Assembly (NCBI RefSeq): GCF_008642295.1
Contig: NZ_CP029190.1
Location: 6,183,501-6,247,500, forward strand
Origin: Streptomyces venezuelae
Lineage (GTDB): Bacteria; Actinomycetota; Actinomycetes; Streptomycetales; Streptomycetaceae
Reading direction: 5' to 3'
Length of the DNA stretch: 64,000 nt
The position numbers were made by a program, and so were the translations under genes. Below, in pieces: positions 19,157 through 27,756 of the stretch (position 1 is its first letter; every line of letters starts with the position of its first letter). Below the pieces are notes generated by a model. That model was given only the letters and a program-made list of their open reading frames with translations, was not told the DNA's origin and ran no database searches.

Positions 19157-20014
19157 TCAGCCGGTGGCCTGCCGCATCAGCAGCTCCCGCAGCTCCCTCG
19201 CATGGCGCCGGCTGACCTGCAGTTCCGCCGATCCGACCCGGACACTGGTGGTGCCCGCGTCCAGCCGCAGTTCGTCGATCCGCCCCAGTGCCACCAGGTG
19301 CCTGCGGTGGATCCGGACGAACCCCCGGGCCGCCCACCGCTCCTCCAGCGTGGACAGCGGAATGCGCACCAGGTGGCTGCCCTCGTCGGTGTACAGCCGG
19401 GCGTAGTCGCCCTGGGCCTCGACGTACGCGATGTCCGCGATGGCCACGAACCGGGTCACCCCGCCCAGTTCGACCGCGATCTGGTCCGGGGTGCGGTCCG
19501 CGATCGTGACCTCCGGACCCGGCCGGCGCGGTACGGGCGCGGGATGCAGGGCCCGGTGCCCCCACTCGGCCCGGTCCGCCCGGTCCGCTCGGTCCGCGGT
19601 GCTCTCCACCGCCTCCTGCGTCCGGCCGAGCTGCGCACAGACCCGGCGCACCGCCTCGGCCAGCCGTTCCGGCCGCACCGGTTTCAGGACGTAGTCCACC
19701 GCCTTCAGGTCGAAGGCCTGGACGGCGAACCCCTCGTGGGCGGTGACGAACACGATCAGCGGCGGCCGGGCGAACCCGGCCAGCAGCCGGGCGATGTCCA
19801 GCCCGGTCAGGCCCGCCATGTGGATGTCCAGGAAGACGACGTCGATGCCGTCGGCCCCCTCGGGCCCGCCCTCCAGCGCCCGGGTGATCCGGCGCAGGGC
19901 CCCGGTGGCGTCGGAGGCGCCCTCCGCACTGTGCACCCGTGGATCGGAGCGCAGCAGGTAGAGGAGTTCCTCCAGAAGCGGCTTCTCGTCGTCTACGGCC
20001 AGTACGCGCAGCAT
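19157..20014 (-). CDS. LytR/AlgR-family response regulator
   Basis: Response regulator of 285 residues. The receiver domain occupies about 1-125 with acidic DD at 8-9, phosphoacceptor Asp63 in VVFLDIHM, a Thr in FVTAHEG and Lys in VLKPVRP. A variable linker contains a short ADRADRAD repeat. The LytTR DNA-binding domain follows (about 175-280: YVEAQGDYARLYTDEGSHLV, GFVRIHRRHLVAL). ATG 20014 is the first Met that begins the receiver fold. It is the obvious partner of the LytS-type kinase, split from it by the 91-residue gene and the symporter. LytTR proteins bind paired direct repeats. Confidence 0.92.
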   Translation of the reverse strand: MLRVLAVDDEKPLLEELLYLLRSDPRVHSAEGASDATGALRRITRALEGGPEGADGIDVVFLDIHMAGLTGLDIARLLAGFARPPLIVFVTAHEGFAVQAFDLKAVDYVLKPVRPERLAEAVRRVCAQLGRTQEAVESTADRADRADRAEWGHRALHPAPVPRRPGPEVTIADRTPDQIAVELGGVTRFVAIADIAYVEAQGDYARLYTDEGSHLVRIPLSTLEERWAARGFVRIHRRHLVALGRIDELRLDAGTTSVRVGSAELQVSRRHARELRELLMRQATG

Positions 20015-20146
20015 GGCCCGGAGTGTAGAGGCTGTCCGGGAGATGCGCGCGGCCCCCGGCGGGGGAGGCCGGGGGCCGCGCGGTCCGGCGGACGGGTCCG
20101 GACCGGGGATCGGGCGCACGCGGCCCGGAGGGGCGTGCGCCCGCGG

Positions 20147-21103
20147 TTACTTGAGGGTGATGAGCTTGCCCTCCGGGGACACCGCGTACCAGGTGCCGCC
20201 GACGCCCTGTCCGTTGGTGTCGCCGGGCTTCTTGTCGCCGGCGAAGGTGTAGACCGGCCAGCAGTCGACGGTCTGCTGCTTCGTGCCGTCCGGGCGGTCC
20301 AGGACCAGGTAGTTCCGCGAGGTGATGCCCTTGGTGTCGGCCTTGTCCACCGGGGCGACCACCGGCCACTTGGTCAGGCAGTCGCCGACGCACTTGGAGA
20401 CCATCGGCCAGGCGGTGTCCGGCTTGAACCGGTAGACCGTCATGCCGTTCCTGTCCACGATGTGCTCGCCGAGCTTGGGGTCCTTGCGCACCGAGAGCCC
20501 CGGCTGCTGCCCGGTCGCGGCCTCGCCGCCGGCCTCCCCACCGGACCCGGCCGCCGCCTTCGCGGCCTTCTTGCCGTCGGCCGCGAGGGCGAACCAGGTG
20601 CCGCCGACGCCCTGCCCCTTGGTGTCGCCGGGCGCGGTGTCCTTGGCGAACCGGTAGGCCGGCCAGCCGCCCACCGTCAGCTGCTTGGTGCCGTCGGTAC
20701 GGACCACCTCGCCCAGCAGCGCGGGGTCCTGGCCGGCTGCCGCGGTCGCGTCGCCCGCCGGGACCGGGGGCCAGGCCTTGGCGCAGTCCCCGTCACAGGT
20801 GGCCTTCGAGGGCTTCGCGGTGTCGGGGTCGAACCGGTAGAGCGTGAACCCGGCGCCGTCGGTCAGCACCGGGCCGAGCGCCTCGTTCTGGGCGATCTTG
20901 AGCTCGCCGGCCGGCTTGGCCTGCGCGCCCGCGTCGGCCGCGTAGCCCGCGTCGCCCGCGGGGGCCTGGGAGGAGGCCGCGGTCCCGGCTCCGGCCACCT
21001 TGACCGCGTCACCGGCCTTGTCCTCCGTACCGCCGCACGCCGTCGCCGTGAGGGCGACGACGATCGCGACGGCCGCGAGGGAAGTTCCGCGCATCTTGCC
21101 CAT
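20147..21103 (-). CDS. Lipoprotein with four repeats of the PF03640 secreted-repeat type
   Basis: Lipoprotein of 318 residues. Signal peptide MGKMRGTSLAAVAIVVALTA, then TAC with the lipidated Cys followed by GG. The mature part has an A-B-A-B repeat: TLYRFDPDTAKPSKATCDGDCAKAWPP and TVYRFKPDTAWPMVSKC are the A units, and PAYRFAKDTAPGDTKGQGVGGTW and PVYTFAGDKKPGDTNGQGVGGTW the B units. This fits the secreted repeat family with conserved YxF, a Cys pair and WP. A Gly/Ala-rich linker separates the halves. The conserved Cys and Trp suggest a redox or metal function outside the membrane, which is not proven. ATG 21103 has GGGAG seven bases upstream. Confidence 0.85.
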   Translation of the reverse strand: MGKMRGTSLAAVAIVVALTATACGGTEDKAGDAVKVAGAGTAASSQAPAGDAGYAADAGAQAKPAGELKIAQNEALGPVLTDGAGFTLYRFDPDTAKPSKATCDGDCAKAWPPVPAGDATAAAGQDPALLGEVVRTDGTKQLTVGGWPAYRFAKDTAPGDTKGQGVGGTWFALAADGKKAAKAAAGSGGEAGGEAATGQQPGLSVRKDPKLGEHIVDRNGMTVYRFKPDTAWPMVSKCVGDCLTKWPVVAPVDKADTKGITSRNYLVLDRPDGTKQQTVDCWPVYTFAGDKKPGDTNGQGVGGTWYAVSPEGKLITLK

Positions 21104-21215
21104 GTTGATCTCCCAGATGTGATCCGTGTCGCCGCCGCGGTGGGCGGGCAACTGTGTGGGAGACACGCCGCGCCGGCCCGGATCTGTTCAATGCGGCCGG
21201 TGTGGGGAGCTTCAC

Positions 21216-22238
21216 TCACCTCCCGGTGAACCCGGCCCGGCGCAGGGCCGTGACCACAGTCAGACCGAGAAGCGCATGCCCGGCGTCGTTCGGGTGCAGT
21301 CCGTCCGCGAGGTGCTCGGGCCCCAGCACGTCCCGGCCGGGCAGCAGGGCGAGCCGTTCGTCGCCGCCCGCGATCCGGTCGCCCACCGCCCGCTCCATGG
21401 CGTCCCGCAGGGCCCCGAGGGTGGCGCCCAGCCGGTTCGGGGTGCGTTCGGCATCGGGCCGCAGCACGGGGGAGAGCAGGAGCAGCGGGGTCCGGGGGTG
21501 GCCCTGGCGGACCAGCTCCAGGAAGGCGCGGGTGGTTTCGTACATCAGCGGCACCGAATACGGCACCCGTGACCAGCAGTTGGTGCCGAAGGCCAGGGTG
21601 AGGGCGTCGGCCGGCAGTGCCGCGAGCTGTTCGGCGGTGGCGAGTTCGCCGCGGGCGGCGCCCGCATAGCCGAGGTTGACCGTGTCCCAGCCCAGGGCCC
21701 GCCCGGCCACCGCCGGCCAGCCGTGGGCGGGCCGGGTCGACCACCAGCCCTCGGTGATCGAATCGCCGTGCACCACCCAGCGCGGGGCGGCGGGCGGCGG
21801 GAGGAGCGGGCCGCCGATCCCGCGCAGCGCGAGCAGGGTCGGGGACTGGGCCTCCGGCGGGTGCACGGTGTACGGGCCGCGCCCCGGCGGGAGCCCGACG
21901 CGGACCACGGCCTCGGGGGCGGGCTCGGTGAACTGCTCGGCGAGCAGTCCCTCCCGGTTCCACAGCGCGAACCCGTGGGCGAGGTCCCGCAGCGCATCGG
22001 TGGGTCCGGGCACGGCCGCCCGGTAGTGGATCTCCACCGCCCGGGCGGGCCGGGCCGGATCGGTGGCGAATTCCAGCCGGACCCCGATCGGCAGGGTCGC
22101 CCGCTCCCCGGTGTCCCAGGGCAGCCGCATGGTGTCGGCCGGGTCGGCGCGGACTGGCCGCTGCCGGTCCAGCCAGGCCACCCCGCGCAGGAACGGTCCC
22201 GGGTCCAGCCACCGCTCGGTACCGCCGTCAGCGCTCAC
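21216..22238 (-). CDS. SGNH/GDSL-family hydrolase
   Basis: Protein of 340 residues without a signal peptide. An N-terminal beta-sandwich region (about 1-150) is followed by an SGNH hydrolase domain: block I VVHGDSITEG (Ser160), block II NLGYAGAARGE, block III FGTNCW and block V DGLHPNDAGH with the Asp-x-x-His pair. All four catalytic blocks are intact, so esterase or deacetylase activity on a carbohydrate or lipid is likely; the substrate is unknown. GTG 22238 is the first start of the frame. It sits alone between the lipoprotein and the divergent permease promoter. Confidence 0.85.
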   Translation of the reverse strand: MSADGGTERWLDPGPFLRGVAWLDRQRPVRADPADTMRLPWDTGERATLPIGVRLEFATDPARPARAVEIHYRAAVPGPTDALRDLAHGFALWNREGLLAEQFTEPAPEAVVRVGLPPGRGPYTVHPPEAQSPTLLALRGIGGPLLPPPAAPRWVVHGDSITEGWWSTRPAHGWPAVAGRALGWDTVNLGYAGAARGELATAEQLAALPADALTLAFGTNCWSRVPYSVPLMYETTRAFLELVRQGHPRTPLLLLSPVLRPDAERTPNRLGATLGALRDAMERAVGDRIAGGDERLALLPGRDVLGPEHLADGLHPNDAGHALLGLTVVTALRRAGFTGR

Positions 22239-22669
22239 GCTTCGCCTCCGATCGTCGGACGGGGAACGCCGGGCAGGCTCGGGAAACCCCGGCGAACGTC
22301 ACACCCGTACCCCGCGCGGGCCCCGTTCCACCCCGGCGGAGCGCCCCGCGGGACGGCACGCTGTGATAGATCTGACGAAGTGTCAATGGTGGTAGCCGAG
22401 AGTGACCGCGCAGCGATCGATCGTCCGCGCGCAACAAACGGCCATCACGGACAGATCCGTGCAACGATCGTGCGCGAACGTGCAAGGATGGTGCATTACG
22501 GGCGGGAACCCCCAGCCCCTAGGCTCACTCGCTGTACGTGGAGTGGCGTGACCGCCTCCCCGGCGGTCCCCTGCTTCAGGCCTGACAGTCATGTCGGGGT
22601 CCTGCTCCTGCTCGGATCGCTGCGGTCGACGCCTTACCCCCCGATCCGCAGTGTCAGAAGGAGTCCTTC
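22239..22669. promoter_or_regulatory. Permease upstream region with three GYGCAA half-sites
   Basis: This 431-base gap between the divergent SGNH hydrolase and permease genes carries GCGCAACAA at 22429, GTGCAACGATCG at 22459 and GTGCAAGGATGG at 22480. The spacings of 30 and 21 bases closely match those of three such elements before the davA-like gene (31 and 22), so a common AsnC/Lrp protein, most likely the one encoded at 24147-24602, probably binds both. The region also has a comparatively AT-rich stretch GATAGATCTGACGAAG near 22364. No small gene was seen. Confidence 0.55.
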
Positions 22670-24136
22670 GTGCTGGACCACGGCCAGGCGCCGCCGCTCA
22701 CCGCGCGGCCCGCCCACCCGCTGCTTCGCCGCAAGCCCGTAGAGCGTCTCGTCCAAGAGGCAGGCCAGGGCGAGGGCGGTGCCCTGCGCCGTTCGCTCAC
22801 CATGTGGCAGCTGACGATGATCAGCATCGGTGCCACCCTGGGCACCGGCATCTTCGTCGTCCTCGGCGAGGCCGCCCCCAAGGCCGGCCCGGCCGTCACG
22901 ATCTCCTTCATCATCGCGGGCCTGACCGCGCTCTTCTCGGCCCTCTCCTACGCGGAGCTGGCCGGCTCGGTGCCGGTCTCCGGCTCCTCGTACTCGTACT
23001 CGTACGCGACCATGGGCGAGCTCATCGCCTGGATCTGCGGCTGGTGCCTGGTCCTGGAGTACGCCGTCTCCGTCTCGGCCGTGGCCGTGGGCTGGGGCCA
23101 GTACCTCAACGAGCTCCTCGACGGGACCATCGGCGTCACCCTCCCCGAGAAGCTCTCCGCCGCCCCGCTGGGCGACGGCGGCTGGGTCAACCTGCCGTCG
23201 CTGGTCGTGGTCCTGCTCGCCATGGTCTTCCTGATGCGCGGCGCCAAGGAGAGCGCCCGGGTCAACACGATCATGGTCGTCGTCAAGATCGTCACGCTGC
23301 TGCTCTTCATCGGCATCGGCGTCATGGGCATCAAGGCCGGCAACTACGCCCCGCTCGCCCCGCTCGGCATCACCGGCATCAGCGCCGCCGCCTCCACCCT
23401 CTTCTTCTCCTACATCGGCTTCGACGCCGCCTCCACCGCCGGTGAGGAAGCCAAGAACCCGAAGAAGGACCTGCCGCGGGCGATCATGCTCTCCCTGGGC
23501 ATCGTCACCGTCCTGTACGTCCTCGTCGCCTTCGTCGCCGTCGGCGCCATGCCGTGGGAGGACTTCGAGGGCACCGAGGCCGCGCTCGCCCAGATCATGA
23601 CCGACGTCACGGGCGGTACCTTCTGGGGCGTCGTCCTGGCCGCCGGCGCCGTCGTCGCCATCGCCTCCGTCGTCTTCGCCGTCCTCTACGGCCAGACCCG
23701 CATCCTGTTCGCGATGTCCCGCGACGGCCTGGTCCCCAAGGCGTTCGCCAAGATCGACCCCAAGACCGGCACCCCCCGCGTCAACGTGCTCATCGTCTCG
23801 GTCTTCTGCGGCGCCCTCGCCGCCTTCATCCCGCTGGGCGAGCTGGCGAACGCCACCAGCATCGGCACGCTCTTCGCGTTCGCCCTGGTCAACGTGGCCG
23901 TGATCATCCTCCGCCGCACCAAGCCGGACATGCCGCGCACCTTCAAGGTGGCCCTCTTCCCGGTCACCCCGATCCTCGGCTTCATCGCCTGCGGCTACAT
24001 GATGTACAGCCTGCCGGTGGCGACCTGGGTCGCCTTCGGTGTCTGGATGCTGGTCGGACTCGTGATCTACTTCTTCTACGGAATGCGTCGCTCCACCCTG
24101 GCGGTGGCCGCGGCCGAGGTACCGACAGAGAAGTGA
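22670..24136 (+). CDS. APC-family amino acid permease (cationic amino acid transporter-like)
   Basis: Permease of 488 residues with about 12 membrane helices. The first helix carries the APC substrate-binding pattern TMISIGATLGTGIFVVLGEAA; later FFSYIGFDAASTAGEEAKNP is the TM6 signature of the cationic amino acid transporter branch (YfnA/CAT). GTG 22670 has AAGGAG at a standard distance. The gene lies 10 bases before the AsnC-type regulator and shares its promoter half-sites with the davA/davB-like genes, which fits lysine uptake feeding the monooxygenase route (inference from context). Confidence 0.88.
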   Translation: MLDHGQAPPLTARPAHPLLRRKPVERLVQEAGQGEGGALRRSLTMWQLTMISIGATLGTGIFVVLGEAAPKAGPAVTISFIIAGLTALFSALSYAELAGSVPVSGSSYSYSYATMGELIAWICGWCLVLEYAVSVSAVAVGWGQYLNELLDGTIGVTLPEKLSAAPLGDGGWVNLPSLVVVLLAMVFLMRGAKESARVNTIMVVVKIVTLLLFIGIGVMGIKAGNYAPLAPLGITGISAAASTLFFSYIGFDAASTAGEEAKNPKKDLPRAIMLSLGIVTVLYVLVAFVAVGAMPWEDFEGTEAALAQIMTDVTGGTFWGVVLAAGAVVAIASVVFAVLYGQTRILFAMSRDGLVPKAFAKIDPKTGTPRVNVLIVSVFCGALAAFIPLGELANATSIGTLFAFALVNVAVIILRRTKPDMPRTFKVALFPVTPILGFIACGYMMYSLPVATWVAFGVWMLVGLVIYFFYGMRRSTLAVAAAEVPTEK

Positions 24137-24146
24137 TTCACCCCCC

Positions 24147-24602
24147 GTGCGACTGAACGATCTCGACGAACGCATCGTGCACGCCCTCGCCGAGGACGCC
24201 CGCCGCTCCTATGCGGACATCGGCTCCGAGGTCGGCCTGTCCGCGCCCGCCGTGAAGCGGCGCGTGGACAGGCTCCGGGCCGAAGGCGCCATCACCGGCT
24301 TCACCGTCCGGGTGGACCCGGCGGCCATGGGCTGGGAGACCGAGGGCTTCATCGAGATCTACTGCCGCCACAACACCTCGCCGGACGACATCCGGCGGGG
24401 CCTGGAGCGGTACCCCGAGGTGGTGTCCGCGTCGACCGTGACCGGCGACGCGGACGCCCTCGTCCAGATCTTCGCCTCCGACATGCGCCACTTCGAGCGG
24501 GTCCTGGAGCGCATCGCGGGCGAGCCCTTCGTGGAGCGCACCAAGTCGGTCCTGGTACTCTCCCCGCTCCTCCGCCGCTTCACCTCGGGCGCCCCCACGT
24601 AA
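24147..24602 (+). CDS. Lrp/AsnC-family transcriptional regulator
   Basis: Regulator of 151 residues. An N-terminal winged helix-turn-helix (LDERIVHALAEDARRSYADI, then VGLSAPAVKRRVDRLRAEGAI) is followed by the RAM/AsnC_trans_reg effector domain (about 65-145). These regulators form octamers that bind amino acids and wrap DNA bearing several half-sites. It begins at GTG 24147, 10 bases after the permease stop, so the two are cotranscribed. The regularly spaced half-sites before the permease and davA-like genes are its probable targets, with lysine or an intermediate as the probable effector (inference). Confidence 0.92.
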   Translation: MRLNDLDERIVHALAEDARRSYADIGSEVGLSAPAVKRRVDRLRAEGAITGFTVRVDPAAMGWETEGFIEIYCRHNTSPDDIRRGLERYPEVVSASTVTGDADALVQIFASDMRHFERVLERIAGEPFVERTKSVLVLSPLLRRFTSGAPT

Positions 24603-24636
24603 CCCCGCGGCAGGGGTGGGGGCCCACACCGGCAGG

Positions 24637-24714
24637 GCGCAACGAATCGCCGCCAAGGGGACGGAACGCGCAACGAATCGCACGCCAGCGCGCAACAATG
24701 GCGCCTTGTTGCGC
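24637..24714. promoter_or_regulatory. AsnC-type operator array and overlapping davA promoter
   Basis: Two identical GCGCAACGAATCG elements begin at 24637 and 24668. A palindrome follows with arms GCGCAACAA (24690-24698) and TTGTTGCGC (24706-24714) around TGGCGCC. The four half-sites fit an oligomeric Lrp/AsnC protein. The right arm contains TTGTTG (24706-24711), 18 bases before TACCGT (24730-24735), an acceptable -35/-10 pair, so binding would cover the promoter of the downstream genes. Confidence 0.65.
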
Positions 24715-24777
24715 CGGGACGGCAAAACGTACCGTCTATAGGACCGCATTCACCCCATCTGCCACAGAGGTCCGCCC

Positions 24778-25584
24778 ATGCCCCCGCTGCGCACCGCCCT
24801 CCTCCAGAGCTCCGGACGGCTCGGCGACGTCGCCGAGAACCTGAAGGTCCTCGACGAGGCCGCCGCGCGCGCCGCACAGGCGGGTGCCGGGCTCCTCGTG
24901 GCACCGGAGATGTTCCTCACCGGCTACGCCGTCGACCTCGCGGACATCCCCTCCCTCGCCGAGACCCGGGACGGCATGTCCGCCCGGACCATCGGCGAGA
25001 TCGCCCGCCGCAACGGCCTCGCCGTCCTCTACGGCTACCCCGAGCGCGACGCCGACACCGGCACGGTCTACAACTCCGCCCAGCTCATCGGCCCCGACGG
25101 CACCCCGCTCGCGAACTACCGCAAGACCCACCTCTTCGGCAGCTTCGAGCAGGACGCCTTCACCCCCGGCGACACCCCCGTCGTCCAGGCCGACCTGAAC
25201 GGCCTCCGCATCGGCATCATGATCTGCTACGACGTGGAGTTCCCCGAGAACGTCCGCGCCCACGCGCTCGCCGGCACCGACCTCCTCCTGGTGCCGACCG
25301 CCCAGATGCACCCCTTCCAGTTCGTCGCCGAGCAGCTCGTCCCCGTCCGGGCCTTCGAGAACCAGATGTACATCGCGTACGTCAACCGCACCGGCCCCGA
25401 GGGCGAATTCGAGTTCGTCGGCCTCAGCTGCCTGGCCAGCCCCGACGGCACCACCCGCACCCGCGCCGGCCGCGGCGAGGAAATGGTGTTCGGCGAGGCC
25501 GACCCCGAGCTGCTGCGGGCTTCGCGCGAGACCAACCCCTACCTCCGCGACCGCCGCCCCGGGCTCTACGCCTCCCTGATCTGA
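24778..25584 (+). CDS. davA: Nitrilase-superfamily amidohydrolase, 5-aminovaleramidase (DavA)-like
   Basis: Carbon-nitrogen hydrolase of 268 residues. The nitrilase triad is intact: Glu44 in VAPEMFLTGY, Lys116 in NYRKTHLFG and Cys150 in IMICYDVEFPEN. From memory the sequence closely parallels Pseudomonas DavA, which hydrolyses 5-aminovaleramide to 5-aminovalerate and ammonia (shared blocks PEMFLTGY, YGYPER, NYRKTHLFG, CYD-EFPEN, VPTA-M). The next gene is a DavB-like monooxygenase that would make this amide, which strongly supports the call. ATG 24778 follows a short leader with GAGG. Other omega-amides remain possible substrates. Confidence 0.85.
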   Translation: MPPLRTALLQSSGRLGDVAENLKVLDEAAARAAQAGAGLLVAPEMFLTGYAVDLADIPSLAETRDGMSARTIGEIARRNGLAVLYGYPERDADTGTVYNSAQLIGPDGTPLANYRKTHLFGSFEQDAFTPGDTPVVQADLNGLRIGIMICYDVEFPENVRAHALAGTDLLLVPTAQMHPFQFVAEQLVPVRAFENQMYIAYVNRTGPEGEFEFVGLSCLASPDGTTRTRAGRGEEMVFGEADPELLRASRETNPYLRDRRPGLYASLI

Positions 25585-25649
25585 CCCGCCCCACCGCCCC
25601 CGCCCCCAGCTCCACCCGCTGAGCCCTGTCCGCAAGGAGTCGTACCCCC

Positions 25650-27347
25650 ATGACGTCCACGGTGCCCACCACCGCCGTCCCGCACAGCGACGGACAGCCG
25701 CCGATCACCATGTTCGGCCCGGACTTCCCGTACGCCTACGACGACTTCCTCGCCCACCCGGCGGGCCTCGGCCAGATACCCGCGACCGAGCACGGCACCG
25801 AGGTCGCCGTCATCGGCGGCGGGCTCTCCGGCATCATCTCGGCCTACGAGCTCATGAAGATGGGCCTCAAGCCCGTCGTCTACGAGGCCGACCAGATCGG
25901 CGGCCGGCTGCGCACCGTCGGCTTCGAGGGCGCCGAGACCGAGGGCCTGACGGCCGAGATGGGCGCCATGCGCTTCCCGCCGTCCTCCACCGCCCTCCAG
26001 CACTACATCGACCTGGTCGGCCTGGTCACCGAGCCCTTCCCGAACCCGCTCGCCGAGGCCACCCCCTCCACGGTCGTCGACCTCAAGGGCGAGACCCACT
26101 ACGCCGAGACCATCGCCGACCTCCCGCAGATCTACCGCGATGTGGCCGCCGCGTGGAACGCCTGTCTGGACGAGGGCGCCGACTTCTCCGACATGAACAC
26201 CGCCATGCGCGAGCGGGACGTGCCGCGCATCCGCGAGATCTGGGCCAAGCTCGTCGAGAAGCTCGACGACGAGACCTTCTACGGCTTCCTCTGCAAGTCG
26301 GAGGCCTTCAAGTCCTTCCGCAAGCGCGAGATCTTCGGCCAGGTCGGCTTCGGCACCGGCGGCTGGGACACCGACTTCCCCAACTCCATCCTGGAGATCC
26401 TCCGGGTCGTCTACACCGAGGCCGACGACCACCACCGCGGCATCGTCGGCGGCTCGCAGCAGCTGCCGCTGCGCCTGTGGGAGCGCGAGCCCGAGAAGAT
26501 CGTCCACTGGGCCCAGGGCACCTCCCTGTCCTCCCTCCACGACGGCACCCCGCGCCCGGCGGTGACCCGACTGCACCGCACGGCCGGCAACCGGATCACC
26601 GTCACCGACTCCTCCGGCGACATCCGCACCTACCGCGCCGCGATCTTCACGGCCCAGTCCTGGATGCTGCTGTCGAAGATCGAGTGCGATGACACGCTCT
26701 TCCCGATCGACCACTGGACGGCGATCGAGCGCACCCACTACATGGAGTCCAGCAAGCTGTTCGTTCCCGTCGACCGGCCGTTCTGGCTGGACAAGGACGA
26801 GGAGACCGGCCGCGACGTCATGTCGATGACGCTGACCGACCGGATGACCCGCGGCACCTACCTGCTGGACAACGGCCCCGACAAGCCGGCCGTCATCTGC
26901 CTCTCCTACACCTGGTGCGACGACAGCCTGAAGTGGCTCCCGCTGTCCGCGAACGAGCGGATGGAGGTCATGCTGAAGTCCCTCGGCGAGATCTACCCCA
27001 AGGTCGACATCCGCCGCCACATCATCGGCAACCCGGTCACCGTCTCCTGGGAGGACGAGCCCTACTTCATGGGCGCGTTCAAGGCCAACCTCCCCGGCCA
27101 CTACCGCTACCAGCGCCGCCTGTACACCCACTTCATGCAGGACCGGCTCCCCGAGGACAAGCGCGGCATCTTCCTGGCCGGCGACGACATCTCCTGGACG
27201 GCCGGCTGGGCCGAGGGCGCCGTGCAGACCGCGCTCAACGCGGTCTGGGGCGTCATGCACCACCTGGGCGGCGGCACCGATGCCACCAACCCGGGCCCGG
27301 GCGACGTCTACGACGAGATCGCCCCGGTCGAACTCCCCGAGGACTGA
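25650..27347 (+). CDS. davB: Flavin monooxygenase/oxidase, L-lysine 2-monooxygenase (DavB)-like
   Basis: Flavoprotein of 565 residues. The FAD-binding GxGxxG reads VIGGGLSGIISAYELMKMG, followed by VVYEADQIGGRLRT and MGAMRFPPSSTA; the C-terminal flavin loop is FLAGDDISWTAGWAEGAVQTA. From memory, blocks such as ITMFGPDFPYAYDD, FGQVGFGTGGWDTDFPNS and TLTDRMTRGTYLLDNG align almost residue for residue with Pseudomonas lysine 2-monooxygenase DavB, which oxidatively decarboxylates lysine to 5-aminovaleramide. The related tryptophan monooxygenases and phenylalanine oxidases are alternatives, but the adjacent DavA-like amidase favours lysine. ATG 25650 has AAGGAG upstream. A T-tailed terminator follows. 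Confidence 0.87.
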   Translation: MTSTVPTTAVPHSDGQPPITMFGPDFPYAYDDFLAHPAGLGQIPATEHGTEVAVIGGGLSGIISAYELMKMGLKPVVYEADQIGGRLRTVGFEGAETEGLTAEMGAMRFPPSSTALQHYIDLVGLVTEPFPNPLAEATPSTVVDLKGETHYAETIADLPQIYRDVAAAWNACLDEGADFSDMNTAMRERDVPRIREIWAKLVEKLDDETFYGFLCKSEAFKSFRKREIFGQVGFGTGGWDTDFPNSILEILRVVYTEADDHHRGIVGGSQQLPLRLWEREPEKIVHWAQGTSLSSLHDGTPRPAVTRLHRTAGNRITVTDSSGDIRTYRAAIFTAQSWMLLSKIECDDTLFPIDHWTAIERTHYMESSKLFVPVDRPFWLDKDEETGRDVMSMTLTDRMTRGTYLLDNGPDKPAVICLSYTWCDDSLKWLPLSANERMEVMLKSLGEIYPKVDIRRHIIGNPVTVSWEDEPYFMGAFKANLPGHYRYQRRLYTHFMQDRLPEDKRGIFLAGDDISWTAGWAEGAVQTALNAVWGVMHHLGGGTDATNPGPGDVYDEIAPVELPED

Positions 27348-27370
27348 TACCGCCCCGCCCCCGCGAACCA

Positions 27371-27411
27371 CGGGCCGCCGCCGCGCACACTGCGCAGCGG
27401 CGGCCCGTTTT
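27371..27411 (+). terminator. Rho-independent terminator of the davAB genes
   Basis: Outer stem CGGGCCGCCGC / GCGGCGGCCCG (11 bp), one C-A mismatch, inner GCGC/GCGC, loop ACACT, then TTTT. It starts 24 bases after the davB stop. Confidence 0.85.
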
Positions 27412-27442
27412 CACACCACCGGGATCACCCGGGATCACACGG

Positions 27443-27655
27443 TCAGAGGATGCGCACGTTCTGGGCCTGCGGGCCCTTGGGCCCCTGTCCGACCTCGAAC
27501 TCGACCCGCTGGTTCTCCTCCAGGGAGCGGAACCCCTGGCCCTGGATCTCGGAATAGTGCACGAAGACGTCCGGGCCGCCGCCGTCGGTGGCGATGAATC
27601 CGAACCCCTTCTCCCCGTTGAACCACTTGACCGTGCCCTGTGTCACCTGTGCCAC
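27443..27655 (-). CDS. Cold-shock domain protein (CspA family)
   Basis: Protein of 70 residues, a single cold-shock (S1-like OB) domain with RNP1 KGFGFIATD and RNP2 DVFVHYSEI, preceded by [11 protein letters not shown]. It binds single-stranded RNA or DNA as a chaperone. GTG 27655 is chosen because GGGAG lies 8 bases upstream and it gives the usual family length; the in-frame ATG 27682 has no ribosome site. The C-terminus [12 protein letters not shown] is typical of Streptomyces members. It is convergent with davB. Confidence 0.93.
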   Translation of the reverse strand: MAQVTQGTVKWFNGEKGFGFIATDGGGPDVFVHYSEIQGQGFRSLEENQRVEFEVGQGPKGPQAQNVRIL

Positions 27656-27756
27656 CGTTGTGCTCCCTGCGTTCTCGCTCATCCAACCGACAGCGGTGAT
27701 GCACCGCTGAGGGAGGCTGCGCAGTGTGCGCAGCCGCCAAACGCACCGCCGGCCGC

